Shown here: positions 35,646 through 48,800 of the stretch, piece by piece
How positions within the stretch are numbered: position 1 is the first letter of the stretch
How the letters are laid out: every line of letters begins with the position of its first letter
NCBI GenBank assembly: GCA_037892935.1
Contig: JAYXKI010000002.1
Location: forward strand, 1,178,001-1,242,000
Length of the DNA: 64,000 bases
Direction of reading: 5' to 3'
Source: Phlebopus portentosus
Taxonomy: Eukaryota > Basidiomycota > Agaricomycetes > Boletales > Boletinellaceae
Position numbers and translations under genes: made by a program
The notes under the pieces: generated by a model
The model's input: only the letters and a program-made list of their open reading frames with translations
Told to the model about the DNA's origin: nothing
Database searches by the model: none

Positions 35646-38110
35646 ATGGGTCGTCGCGCAAAGAATAAGCAAGCACCGCCAGTGCCACTCGTAGAGAAGA
35701 ATGCTCAGAATGTCGAGCAACCTTCCTCGAAGAGGCATGGAAAGCGGAAGCAAAGCCCGGAGCCAGAAAATCGACCAACGAAGAAGGCAAAACCTCAGGA
35801 ACACTCCAAATCCTCAACAAAACCCAGCAATGAAAAAGAAAACAAGAAGTACAAGTCTGCGAAGAAACAAGCAGAGGAGGACGAGGGTGACGCAGTAAGT
35901 GGTTGGGAGGATGTAGATGACGACGAGGATCTAAAGACAGAGCAAAAGTACGTTTGCTCCTATCATCGTGCTTTTAATTAGCTCTGATTATTACTCAGAG
36001 CTTTGTTTGAAGAGAGCGATGATGAGGAAGTCGGTCTGGTAGGCGATTTGGAAGATCTTAGTGGAGAAGAGGAAGATGATGGGTGAGTATGAGAATGCTA
36101 AGATTGCAAACTATATTCTAATTCTAGATTACAGTTTCTCAATACAAGTAAGCGCGAAAGTTGCTTGAATTAAATCCTTCTTCACTATTGATACGCAAAA
36201 AGCAAAATGAAGCTCAAGAGCTTGAGCTCGGGTCTTCGTCCGAGGAAGACGAAGACCTGACCAAGAAAACAAAAAGATACAAACCCTCAAAGAAAACGTC
36301 CAAAGATTCATCAGCGGAAGAATCAGACTCAGACGAAGCTTCGGACATTGACTCAGATGATCAACGAATCACAGCTGCCAATTTCGAAGCTCGAACTCGA
36401 GCTTTAGACGAGCAAGCCGCGAGAGATGCCGAGCTCGACGCTGAAGAGCTCCGACAAGCAGCTCTCGGCAGAACGGACGATGACGAGTTCGACGAGATGG
36501 ACGGTACGCCTTCCGATGAAGATATGGATGAGACTGGTCAGGGAGAAGGCGAGGAGCTTGTCCTACCGACAGCTGAAGAACGTGAGGAGGAGCGAAGAAC
36601 AGGCGCGCAAAATTTGGGACTTGTGCAGCGGAGGATGCGGCATTGTGCCCGAGTGCTGTCGAATTTCAGAAAGTTAGGAGCCAAAGACAGGTATAATATA
36701 TTACTTCTTTAATGAGGAAATATATCTCATATTTCTTAGGTCGCGATCAGAATATGTTGAGCAATTGCTAGCGGATATTGCAAGCTATTACGGCTATAAT
36801 GACTTCCTGGCCGAGAAGCTCTTCCAACTCTTCCCAGTCCTAGAGGTACTGCATATTAACCCATGCGTAGACGTATCCTCATTATTTACCATATGTCCTT
36901 CAGGCAATTGAATTCTTTGAATCAAACGAACTGCCTCGACCAGTCACCATCCGCACGAATACTCTCAGAACCCGACGAAAGGACTTGGCACAAGCTCTTA
37001 TCGCCCGCGGTGTTTCCCTTGAACCGCTCGGGAAATGGTCACCCGTCGGTCTTCAGGTCTTCGAGTCCTCAGTGCCCATCGGTGCAACTCCAGAGTACCT
37101 CGCAGGGCACTACATGCTCCAAGCCGCATCCTCCTTCCTTCCGGTCATGGCGCTCGACCCGCAGCCAAATGAGCGAGTACTGGACATGGCATCTGCACCT
37201 GGAGGCAAGTCGACATATATCTCTGCTTTGATGCAGAATACCGGTGTCGTATTTGCGAATGACTCGAATAAAGCGCGGACGAAGAGTCTGACGGCGAATG
37301 TGCATCGACTTGGGTGCAAGAACGTCGTCGTCTGTAATTATGACGGGCGTCAGTTCCCGAAAGTCATTGGGGGCTTTGATCGAGTGCTGCTCGATGCACC
37401 GTGCAGTGGTACGGGCGTCATTAGCAAGGATGCAAGCGTCAAAGTAAACAAGGTATGTTCCCATATAATTCATGCACTATACACCAGACTAATCTTTTGC
37501 CGTCTCCCCTTCACAGACCGAACGAGACTTTATGCTCCTCTCTCATCTCCAAAAACAACTCGTCCTCTGCGCCATCGACAGCGTCTCCCCTTCCTCACCC
37601 ACCTCACCCGGAATCGTCGTCTACTCCACCTGCTCCGTCACGGTAGATGAGAACGAAGCCGTCATCAACTACGCTTTGCGCAAGCGGCCTCACGTGCAAC
37701 TCCTCGACACCGGCATCCCCTTTGGTAGGGAAGGCTTCACGCGATTCCGCGGGAAGAAGTTCGACCCAAGCGTGAAACTCACCCGCCGATTTTACCCACA
37801 CGTACATAACATGGATGGATTCTTTGTTGCGAAGTTCAAAGTCGACCGGCCGCGGAAGGGTCTCAAGAAGGCTGCTGCAGAGAAAGGAGAGGAAAAGCTG
37901 GGTGCTGTCACGAACCAGGTGGACATTGATGATGTACAATTCAATGACGAGGAAGACAGGCCGTATCTTGAAGGTTTGCTTTAAACTACTCATTCCGTGA
38001 AGTCGGAAAAATCTGAGGACATTCTTTCAGAAAACAAGCGACGACAGATGAAGGCCAAGGGATTGCGTCCTCCTCCACGGACTGCACCTGCAGTAAAGTC
38101 CGCAGCATAG
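35646..38110 (+). CDS. NOP2: 25S rRNA cytosine-C5 methyltransferase Nop2 (NSUN1)
   Basis: Nucleolar enzyme that methylates 25S rRNA and is needed for 60S assembly. The N-terminal ~350 residues are Lys-rich and then acidic (basic/acidic nucleolar tails), starting MGRRAKNKQAPP. The family region begins RKLGAKDRSRSEYVEQLLADIA. SAM motif I is DMASAPGGKS; catalytic motif IV LDAPCSGTG and motif VI YSTCSV each carry the expected Cys. FGREGFTRFRGKKFDPSVKLTRRFYPH and MDGFFVAKFK follow (quoted in separate blocks). About eight exons; one is just 13 nt at about 36132-36144 (reading FSIQ), needed for phase. It ends PAVKSAA before TAG. Confidence 0.95.
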
Positions 38111-38337
38111 GGATCTTATAGTGTCTACTCTTGTCATTAGATTCACGATGATACGTGTTTACGTTGTACTTTGAGTTTTCATCAAATCACATTCGCGGTA
38201 TTCACTACTCATGATCGAAGTGAGTATACATGTTAGTCCAACGAACGTCAATCAGTAGTGTTCATTCCGTAAAATCATGACGCAATCATAGAATCCGTTA
38301 GTCAAGGGTATCGTAAAGTTCCGTATCTATCATTGAT

Positions 38338-39362
38338 TTAGTAGACTTGCTTCCTGTAGGGTAGGTGGCTATTAGACTTGTTCTTGATGGCCCAAATGGC
38401 TACGAAGTGCTTACTTTCGTCTGCCTCCCCAAGCAAAGATACCACAGCACGCTCCGACACAAGATAGCCACAGCAGAACTGCGGCAGCCAGTACCATCCA
38501 CGTCTAATAAAATCGGGGTAAATCGTAAGCCACCTCGGGGGAAAAACAGCACCAAACCGAATAAACCGACGTACACCGGTGCCCCAAGTTGCCTTGACTT
38601 CACCATCAAACTCGTCATTGAGTTTATTCCGAACGACCGCCACGAAAATGACGTCAATGAGGAAGACGATCGTCGTCAGAAGCGCTGAGAGGATCGACGC
38701 AGCGAGCGTGGCGCCTGAGCAGACCCGTGCACCCAGACGCGGTGTTGAGCTTGAAAGCATGAATATCGCAAGGACGAGCGCGAGGAAGGCCAGACCGCAT
38801 GCTGTTCATTCCCGAATTTAATAATGACCTGATTCCTATCTCAAATGAAAGAGAAGTGGTCACTATGTACATACCTATTGGATGAATGACTAGGGCAGTG
38901 GTGACAGAACGGGTGACGTCGTCTGAAATATTATCGATACCTGTTATTTCGCTGGAGGAGGGATGAGAACTTCGGGTCTCCAAGGACGAAAGGAAGAAAC
39001 GTACAGTGCATTCTGGACAGTCTGGTCAAAAGTAAATCCCAGGTGAGGATCCGAGCATTCTGCTGCCCTGTCAAAGTCTTGTCCAGCAACTCTGCAAAGG
39101 GAAGTCAATAAATGATAATAATAATAATAATAAGGCTTGAACGAACGTACTCAACATTGATAGCACTTATACAGTATCCCCAGACACCAAACTTGACGCT
39201 GCCAGTAACTTGGACACTAGCAACGCTTATACCCTCACTGAAGACCGCAGACAGCTTGAGCAGGTTAATCGACTTAATGATCGGCACCGAGAGGGAGACA
39301 AGCAAGAGAAGCAAGAAAGCAGCAAAAATCAAGAGAGGCGTGATAGCAGCAGCAGCGTACAT
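38338..39362 (-). CDS. PalI/SUR7-family four-helix membrane protein (short paralogue)
   Basis: Exons 39151-39362, 39005-39091, 38875-38951, 38575-38801, 38415-38503, 38338-38353 give 235 residues. It starts MYAAAAITPLLIFAAF with helix 1 ending LSVPIIKSINLLKL, then the family signature VKFGVWGYCISA. The extracellular loop leads to ALVIHPIACGLAFLALVLAI (helix 2), LLTTIVFLIDVIFVAVVRNKL (helix 3) and WMVLAAAVLLWLSCVGACCG (helix 4), then RRKKQVY. Family members sit in the plasma membrane; Rim9/PalI acts in ambient-pH sensing and Sur7 at eisosomes. Which role applies here is unknown. A (taa)n microsatellite lies in intron 1. Same strand as and next to the giant paralogue. Confidence 0.88.
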
Positions 39363-39835
39363 GATGATGACAAAAAAGACCAAGAGCAGGAAGAGACAAA
39401 GACGGAGGAGAGCTTGAGAGACTGGTGGCGAGTAGCAATATAAGAATTTGGAGCCGCGGAGCGCTATATGTATGGGCCCAGAGGCACGGTACTAAGATAA
39501 AAAAGAACAACAAATGACAACGTTCGCTTCGGCCCCACCCTCATTTCAAGAAAAGCGTGGTACCCTCCTGAGTACAGTATTCGCCACTTACACTGCACAG
39601 CCTACTTCGTTTCTCCAGCCTGCGCGAATAGGATCCTCCTTGCTGCTTTGCAAGTGAATGTGGTGAACACGTTCCGAGATATTCTGATTCATCATGTTCT
39701 TGGTATAAGATAATGGAAGTCAATAAGATAATCAAACATGCACAAATATGTACAAACAATTGGAAATGCAGTCATCTCATCTCTAATCTTTTGAATTGAA
39801 AATGCAAAACCAAAACAGAAATAAATGAAAATAAA
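39363..39835. other. Spacer between the two PalI/SUR7 genes
   Basis: Promoter of the short gene and 3' flank of the giant one; AT-rich near 39780-39840. No other gene seen. Confidence 0.4.
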
Positions 39836-42800
39836 CTAATTATAAATGTAGGCACCGCAATATTTACAAATTCTTGTCATGTTAGTATCGCCTGGCCTGG
39901 AACTGCTTTCGCGATCGCTGGCTGTTCCAGTCTCGCTATACGGTCTGTCCGACCCATACATCTCTGAGAAAGAAGCTTCGCATCCGCTGCAGATATGATC
40001 TAAGGGGTACCGAAATTTAGTGTCACGATGTTAAAGCAAGAACTGATTTGACCTACCTGACTTTCCGATGCTTGATCCGTTTCCGCTAGGCACATAATCG
40101 TAAGAACCATTTAATTTGGTGCGTCTTTTGGGATATTCAGTCCCGATCATGCTTTCACCTTCAACTGCTGTTGACAGAGGTGGGGGCGCATACCCTTCTG
40201 GAGACGACGAAAGCGTTGAACGATTGAAGTTATCCCCAGTCTCAGAAGGGAAGCGTTCAGAGACTGGTACGAATGGTTCCCGATTATCTTCTGGGTATTG
40301 CGTGACTCGATCCTCAGGAGTATAGCTCTGGGTCTGGACGTAACTTGTTCGGTTGCCTTCAGGCTCTTGTTCGGGTGCAGGCTGTGGCGCTGAACCGTAC
40401 GATGAAGCGAACCGTCCTCCTTCTGACCATGGTTCGGATCTTCGAGGGCTCGTAAACCCGCCTTCCTCCATTCCATCGTAGTTGGGCGATTGAGGTTCAG
40501 CGAAGTCACCTCCATTCGACAATGGTCGGTTAGACCGGCGATCTGAAAGTGGTCCGTCGGAGCCATAATATGCTTCTTCTCCGGCGAGCGGTTCGTTGGA
40601 TAACCTGGAAGGCGAATAGACACCTTCATTCTCTGGCAACACTGAGCGCCCTCTTGCATCTGAGCTATATTCCGTCATGGGTCGACCCCCAAAGTTGGCG
40701 TCAGGGAGGCGGTCATTAACATACGGATCGTTGTCTGATCGAGAATCATAGAAAGGTTCTGCTGGTCTACTCATCCCGCCTGAAACTTGAGTTCTTCTAT
40801 CGTAGCCTTCTAAGCCACCTCCGAGTCCATCGCCTCCGTAAGCGTCGTCACCCGGTCCAGGCGCATAACCATCGGACACCGAGAAAGCACGACCGCCATC
40901 ACCTACGTACGATCTTCTGGGCGAAACGTACGGATCATCCGGTACCTGGTCATCGAAGCTCCCTTGAGAATATGGTCTCTCACCGGATACGTAGTCCGCA
41001 GGCGGTGAGACAGAGTTCCGGTCAGTCAAATAAGCATTGTCGTCTGGCCCAGAGTTATAGAAAGGTTCATCATTGCCACCACCCGAAATCTGAGATACTC
41101 TATCTGAGATAGGATATTCTGTCATACGGTGGTTGCTGCCGTAGTCCGTCACCTGTGGTCCGTCTGCGATGTACGGGTCGTTCCCTGGTTGAGAATCATA
41201 TAAAGATCCTGCTGGTCGACTTCTTCTGTCTGAGACGTAGCCTCCTAAGTCGTCACCATTGTCTCTATACCCGCCGTCACCTGAACCGACTCCCCTAGGC
41301 GCATAACCATCGGAAACCGAGTAAGCGCGACCGCCATCACCCACATACGATCTTCCGGGTGAAACGTACGGATCGGCCGGTACCTGGTCATCGAAGCTCT
41401 TTCGAGCATATGGTCTTTCATCGGATCCATAGTTTGAAAGAGGCCGAGGGACGGAATTCCGGTCAGTCAGATAAGCGTTGTCGTCTGCCCCAGATGCATA
41501 GAAAGGTCTGTCATTGCCGCCACCCGAGATTTGAGTTATTCTATCTGAGATGGGATATTCTGTCATCCGGCGGTTGCTGCCATAGTCTGTCACCTGGGGT
41601 CCATCTGCAATGTACGGGTCGTCCTCTGGCTGTGAATCATAGAAAGATCCTGTGGGCCTAATCTCACTTCTTCTGTCTGAGACGTAGCCCCCTAAACCAT
41701 CTCTGCTGGCCCCATACGCATCGTCACCCGAACCAACTCTGCCAGGCGCATATCCATCGGAAACCGAATAAGCATGACCATCACCACCTACGTACGATCT
41801 TCTGGGCGAGACGTACAGATCAGCCGGTACCTGGTCGTCGAAGCTCTTTCGAGAATACAGTCTTTCATCGGATTCGTAGTTCGGAGGAGGCGGTGAGACA
41901 GATTTCCGGTCAGTCAGATACGTATTGCTGTTTCGCCCAGATTCATAGAAAGGTTCGTCATTCGTGCTACCTGAAACTTGAGTTATTCTATCCGAGATAG
42001 GATATTCCGTCATCTGTCGGTTACCATACTCTGTTACTTGGGGTTCGTCTGCGATGTACGGTTTGTCGTCCGACCGAGAAGTAAAGAAAGACCTTGCTGG
42101 TCTGCTCATAACACTCGAAGCTCGATTTCCTCTGTCCGAGACGTAACCTCCTAGGTCACCTTCACCGTCAGTATGCCCGCCGCCAGGTGCCGTGTAACCA
42201 CGATCACCATCCTCCAAGTAGGATCCTTGACGCGAAGGATATGGACTGTTCGATCCCCGGAGATCGAAACTCCTTTGTGAGTATATTCTTTCGTTGGAAC
42301 CGTAACTTGAAAGAGGTCTTGAAATAGAGTTCCTATCAGGCACAAAAGCATTGTCCTCTGGCCCGGAGTCGTATAAAGGTCCTTCATTCACGCCACCCGA
42401 GATTTCAGTTCTTCTATCCGAGCCAGGATATTCTGTCATTCGGTGGTTGCCATCATAATCCGTTACTTGAGGTCCCTCGGGATAGTGAGGCTCATCATCT
42501 GGCTGGGGCTCATAGAAAGATCCTGCTGGTCTACTCATAACACCCGAAGTTCGAGTTCCTCTATCCGAGAAGTAGTCTAGCATGCCACTGCCATTGCTTC
42601 TATAATCCGTTCTGTCCAAGCCGACTACAGGCGATGCACGGCCAGAATAATCATCAAAAGGAGAATAACGTCCTCCGCGATCGCCATTTCCCACGTACGA
42701 TCCTTGACGCGAGGCATAGGGACGTTCGAGTTCTGGCGAGATCGATCCAAAGCTCCTTCGAGAGAGGGATCTTTCGCCGGGCGCAAAGGTCGAAAGAGAT

Positions 42801-45800
42801 CGTGAAACAGACTTCCGGTCGCTCACATACGCATTGTCTGCTGGATCAGAGTCGTAGAAAGATCCTGCTAGTCTGCTCATGGTTATCGAAGTTCGAATTG
42901 CTCCATCCGAGACGTAGCTTCCTCTACCACTTACATTGCCCGAGTGAACTCTGTTATCAGAGCTGACTCGGACAGGAGACACATAACCATCAGGAGCCGG
43001 GTAATCACGGTCATCACCTTCCACATACGATCCTTGACGGGGAACATACGAAATGTCAGACCCGTCGAAACTCCTTCGGGACTGCGGTCTCCCATCGGAT
43101 CTGTAGGTTGAAGGAAGCACTGGGACCGAGGTCCGATCGTTCAAATACGGTTCGCCTTCTGCCTGAGAGTCGTAGGCAGATTCCGCCGGCCTACTCATGA
43201 TACCCGAACTTCGGGTTCTTCTGCCCGAGACGTAGCCTCCTAAGTCACTTCCGTCGCTTCTGTAGCCTCCTTCAACAGGACTGACCCTACCAAGTGATAC
43301 ATCAGCGACATAATCACCGGGACCTGAGTAACCTTCTTCTCGACTATCGCCTTCCGCGTACGATCCTTTGCGAGAAGCATATGAAATATTCGGGTCCTCA
43401 GCAACGAATTTGCTCTGAGAGAGAGGTCGTTCGTCGGATAGATAGTTCGATACACCAGATATACTGGGACTACGACTGACTGCTTTCGGTTCCGCGAAGG
43501 CCGACGGCACCCTTGAGACTCGGCTTTGAGAGTCATAGCGGACCGGTTCGTATTGTAAACTCCCAGACCTTGTATAACGAAGAGCATTGCCAGTACCTGA
43601 CAAGTAGTCTCTATCGGACATGCTTCTTATACCATCGGGAGTTGGAGGTTCGGTGACAATGCTTGCGCGGGAGCGCAAACCATTCGACACACCACCCGAT
43701 GTAGGCGGCGAGGCGTAATGAGAGACAGTAGCCTCATTGTCTGGATATCGTGTAACGCGTTCTTCTGGAACATAGCTGTTGATGGGACTCGCTCGCACTG
43801 GTTCAGGATCATACGATGTAGCTGTCCGTCTTCCATCTGAGACTTCCGTCAATGGTTCCGTCCGTGGAGCGGTTGAAAGTCTGCGCTCGTCCACACCAAC
43901 GCCTTCGTCAACAGGTCTGAGAGGTTCGGTTATAACGCTTGTGTGTGACTGCGAGCGATCTAGCATCCGGTCCGATAATGATGACCTAGAGGCGTACGTT
44001 CGCCTTTCGGTGGGCTGTTCATCGGATAGTCTTAAGGGTGAATAGATGCCTTCATCTTCCGGAAGTCCCGAACGCCGATCTGGATTTGTGTCGTATTCTG
44101 TCATCCCGCGATCGTTTTCATACTCGGTCTCGGTCTTTGGAGGACGCCCAGTCATATACGCATTGTCGCCTGGCTGAGATTCATATAACGATTCTGCACC
44201 TCCACTCATGTCATCCATTGGGCGAGCCCTTCCGTCCGAGACGGAGCCCCCTGAGTTACTTCTGCCGCTTCTGTAACCTCCTTCAACAGGACTGACCCTA
44301 CCAGGTGATACGGCATCAACATAAGCACCCGGGCCTGAGTAACCTTCCTTCGACTACCGCCTCCCGCGGACGATTCTCTGCGAGAAGGATACGAAATATC
44401 TGGATCCTCGGCGACGAATCTGCTTCGAGAGCCAGGTCGTTCATCGGATATGCGGTCTGATACACCAGATATACTAGGACTGCGACTGATCTCTTCAGGT
44501 TCCGCGTAGACGGAAGGTGCCCTTCGTTCACCGGATACATAGTCTGAGATAGCAGATATGTTGCGACTACGACTGGCTTCTTCAGATTCCAGGTAGGCCG
44601 AAGGTACCCTTCGTTCACCAGATATATGGTCTGACACCGCAGATACACTGCGACTGCGGCTGATTTCTCCAGGTTCCACGTAAGCCGAAGGCATCCTTCG
44701 TGCATCGGATATATAGTCTGATACACCAGATATACTGGGACTACGACTGGCTTCTTCGGGTTCCATGTAGGCTGAAGGCGTCCTTCGTTCGCCGGATACA
44801 TAGACTGACACACCCGATATACTGGGACTACGACTGGCTTCTTCAGGTTCCACGTAGGTTGAAGGCATCCTTTGTTCATCGGATATACGGTCTGACACAC
44901 CCGATATACTGCGACTATGACTGGCTTCTTCAGATTCCAGGTAGGCCGAAGGCATCTTTCGTTCACCAGATATATGATCTGACACCGCAGATATACTGCG
45001 ACTGCGGCTGATTTCTCCAGGTTCCACGTAAGCCGAAGGCATCCTTCGTGCATCGGATATATAGTCTGATACACCAGATATACTGGGACTACGACTGGCT
45101 TCTTCGGGTTCCATGTAGGCTGACGGCGTCCTTTGTTCATCGGATATACGGTCTGACATACCCGATATACTGCGACTATGACTGGCTTCTTCAGATTCCA
45201 GGTAGGCCGAAGGCATCTTTCGTTCACCAGATACATGGTCTGACACTGCAGATATACTGCGACTACGGCTGATTTCTTCAGATTCCACGTAGTTCGAAGG
45301 GCCAGTCTCTGGCTCCAGTTCTAGCTCTGGCTCCGGTTCCAGCTCAGACTCCGGTTTACGTTCGTACGACGGAGACAGTTCCCTGTCCGCCGATCTTGAG
45401 AACAATTCGGAATCATCTCGAGCCTCTGTGATTCCACGCTCATCCATGGTATTGTACTCTTCAACGGGACCCGAAGGCTCATTAACTATGCTTCCATGCG
45501 ATTCCTCTGCTTCTCGCATCTCGGTCGATAAAGGTGATAAAGCAGACTCAGAAACGGTGATTTCACTATCTGGATAGCGCGAAACGGGTTCCTCGGGAAC
45601 AGGTTCGGGCTCTGGCTCTGGTTCAGGGACATGTGATGTAGTGAGTCGTTCACCATCTTCTACATCTGTCAATGGCTCTGTTCTTGTTGGGGATGTAATC
45701 CCTCGCTCGTCCAAGCCATTGTATTCTTCAATGGGAGTCGGAGGTTCGGTCATAACGCTTGCATTAGAGAGTGTTCGTTCTGGCGGTTCAGAATCATGAA

Positions 45801-48800
45801 TCCGTTCCTCGGAGAGCGGTTCGTCGTGTATCCCCGAGGGCGAATAGATGCTTTCATCTTCTGGAGTCGCCGAACGCCGAACTGGATCTGTATCGTATTC
45901 CGTCATCCCCCGGTCATTTTCATACTCGGTCTCTGGAGGATGCTCGGTCAACTCGTCGCCTGGTTGAGAAGACTCATATAACGACTCTGCACCTCTGCTC
46001 ATGTCACCCGTAGCGCGAGTCCCTCTATCTGAGACGTAACCAGCTGCGACAGGTCCGTCTGACATGTGCTCTGAAAGAGGTGGCGAACCGTGATCTGATA
46101 GATGAGTCTCACCATCTGAATGTTGCGAAACAGGCTCCTCTGATACTTCGTCGACTACGGAGGCATCCCTTCCGAGTTCAGATTCCGGCTGTGGCTCAGA
46201 TTCTGATTCAAGTTCTGTTTCTGGCTCTGGCTCAAATTCTGGTTCAAGCTCTGTTTCCGCTTCTCGTTCCAGTTCTGTTTCCAGCTCTGGTTCCAGCTCT
46301 ATTTCTGGCTCTGGTTCCAGCTCTGTTACTGGCTCCGGCTCTTGTTCAAGTTCTGTTTCCGCTTCTCGCTCCAGCTCTGTTTCTAGCTCTGTTTCTAGCT
46401 CTGTTTCTAGCTCTGATTCCAGCTCTGTTGCTGGCTCTGGTTCTGACTCAAGCTCTGTTTCCGCTTCTCGCTCAAGCTCTGTTTCTGGCTCTGGCTCCAG
46501 CTCTGTTACTGGCTCCAGCTCTGGTTCAAGCTCTGTTTCCGCTTCTCTTTCCAACTCTGTTTCCGGCTCTGGCTCCAGCTCCAGCTCTGGTTCTGGCTCC
46601 GGTTCCAGCTCAGACTCTGGTTCAGGTTCGTACGATGGAGACAGCTCTCTGTCTTGCGACCCCGAGAACAGTTCGGACTCAGCTGGAGCCTCTGTGATTC
46701 CACGCTCATCCATGCTGTTGTACTCTTCAACAGGCGTCGCAGGTTCATTTACCATGCCTCGATGTGATTCCTCTTCTTCTCGAGCCTCGGTCGATAAAGA
46801 TGGCGAATCGTACTCGGAAATGGTAAACTCACTGTCTGGATAGCGTGAAACGGGTTCCTCGGGAACAGGCTCAGGCTCTGGTTCAGGAACATAAGATGTA
46901 CCGAGTCGTTCACCGCTTTCTAGCTCTGACAATGGCTCTGTCCTTGGTTGAGATGTAAGCCCACGCTCGTCCACACTGTTGTATTCTTCAACGGGAGTCG
47001 GAGGTTCAGTCATAACGCTTGCATTAGAGAGTGCTCGTTCCGGAGATTCAGAATCATAAACACGTTCCTCGGGGAGTGGTTCGTCGTATATTCCCGAGGA
47101 CGAATAGATGCTTTCTTCTTCTGGAGGTACCGAACGCTGAATTGGATCGGGATGGTATTCCGTCATCCCTCGATCGTTTTCATACTCGGTCTCTGGAGTA
47201 CGTCCGGTCATATATGAGCCGTCACGTGGCTGGGACTCATAGAATGACGCTGCACCTCTGCTCGTGTCATCCATAATGGGAGTCCTCCTGTCCGAGACGT
47301 ATCCAGCTGCAACAGGTCCAGTGTCTGAGTTAACTTCTCTATCCGAATAGACGCCATCGCGAGAAGCAACGTCGACATAATCATCGGAAACGGAGAAGCG
47401 ATCTCCGCGATCACCATCCTCCAAATATGACCCTTCACGCGAGGCATATGGAATGTTTGACTCCCTAACGGTACGACCGCGTGGTCTCTCATCAGAAATG
47501 TAGTCTGAAACCCTCGCTTCATTTTCGAAAGCAGGTGTGCTGGGATCACGCCCGTTAGAGTCCGCGTAGGAGGGGGAAGGCGTCCGTGAAACAGCATTCT
47601 CGGGGGCATAGCCGACCGGCATCTCTTCGAAGCTCCTAGACCTCGTATATCGACCTGCATCTCCCACTTCTGATGCATAACCTCTATTTGACACGCCCAT
47701 GTCATCGTCGGATATTACATCACCATCTATGCAAAGTACATGATCAGCATTTCCAAGCGAGTCCACCTAATATCGCAACTTACCACTCGTGGATCTGCTT
47801 TTACGTCTGCGAAGATCGTCAGAACCACTTCTGAACTCAGATACCTGCATCGAGCGGGAATTAGTCATGGAAGCGAGCTCAATATCGCTTTCTCTCTCGT
47901 CTTCATCTCGGCTCTTGTCTCTTCCGAAGCAAGGACAAAGTGAGGCAAGAAATCCACCTTGTCCTCCTCGCGACTGATTATCGTCATAATCGGCATCCCT
48001 GTCTGAGGAGACCGGAGACCGACTACGAGGGTTTTGGGTGCGTCTATCGTAGCTCGTCCGGGACCGCCAATCATTGTCGCGATCATTACCATAAGCTAAA
48101 CTTGCAGTCCGACTACGATCATAGTCCGGAGTATTCCTGTCATAGGTACTATGTACGGAGCGCAACTCAGTGTCCCGCTTGTACGTGGATGCATCAGACT
48201 CGTATATATCGTCCACGGAATTTCTGGCCCGAGTTCTTCTACTGAAAGTTATGAGTTCCAACATCAGGTGCTCGGAATTATGATATATCATACCTCTTAC
48301 TACTGAGAACGCACAACATGATTGTGCTTATCCATAGCACGATTGCTGCAACGAAGCTCAACCACGGCTGAGAGACGCGTCTCAGTAATGAATGGATACA
48401 CAATTTAGATTGCACGGGACTCACAATTGATCCAGTATGTGCTTTCATATTTTTCGCGGTACCCGAAGCTTGTCTGACGAGGGACTTCACCTCTGCAATA
48501 ATTACGGCATCTACAACGCATGCTGCCGACGCGAATATGGCCGCTACCAGAGTCAGAGTGGCTGGCGCAAGTCTTAGGGACGACTTCTGTCGTGAATTTG
48601 TTGTAAATTTACGTTGAGACGAAAGCTTGAAGGCGAAAGACACGGCTGAAACGAAAATAACGAAGACACCGGTCGTCACTGAGACAAATCAATCAGACGC
48701 TGGCACGAGAATGAGAAGAAACGCGCTGCAGTACCAAGAGGATGAATCACGAGGGCGTTTGTAAATTGTGAAGAAATAGTATGTTCGAGACCGGTAAGCG

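Larger units (their letters stand above)
43640..47320 (-). repeat. Three diverged ~220-residue blocks of the giant tail
   Basis: Blocks at about 46620-47320, 45340-46055 and 43640-44250 share the order [60 protein letters not shown]..., [11 protein letters not shown] and NEP..PVEEYN. They are separated by the Glu-rich and 29-residue repeat arrays, suggesting segmental duplication inside the gene. Confidence 0.75.

Noticed and set aside
44316..45236. 306-codon minus-strand ORF with [17 protein letters not shown] repeats
   Set aside because: Out-of-frame reading of the 87-nt repeat array; period divisible by three keeps all frames open. The real frame fits the giant PalI tail.
46080..46697. 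205-codon plus-strand Leu/Ala/Pro-rich ORF
   Set aside because: Antisense of the Glu-rich repeat; low complexity, no signal or family features.
44206..47766. Two separate giant genes instead of one
   Set aside because: The break between the two ORFs is one base inside a repeat with an intact parallel copy, and the whole coding sum becomes divisible by three when it is restored.
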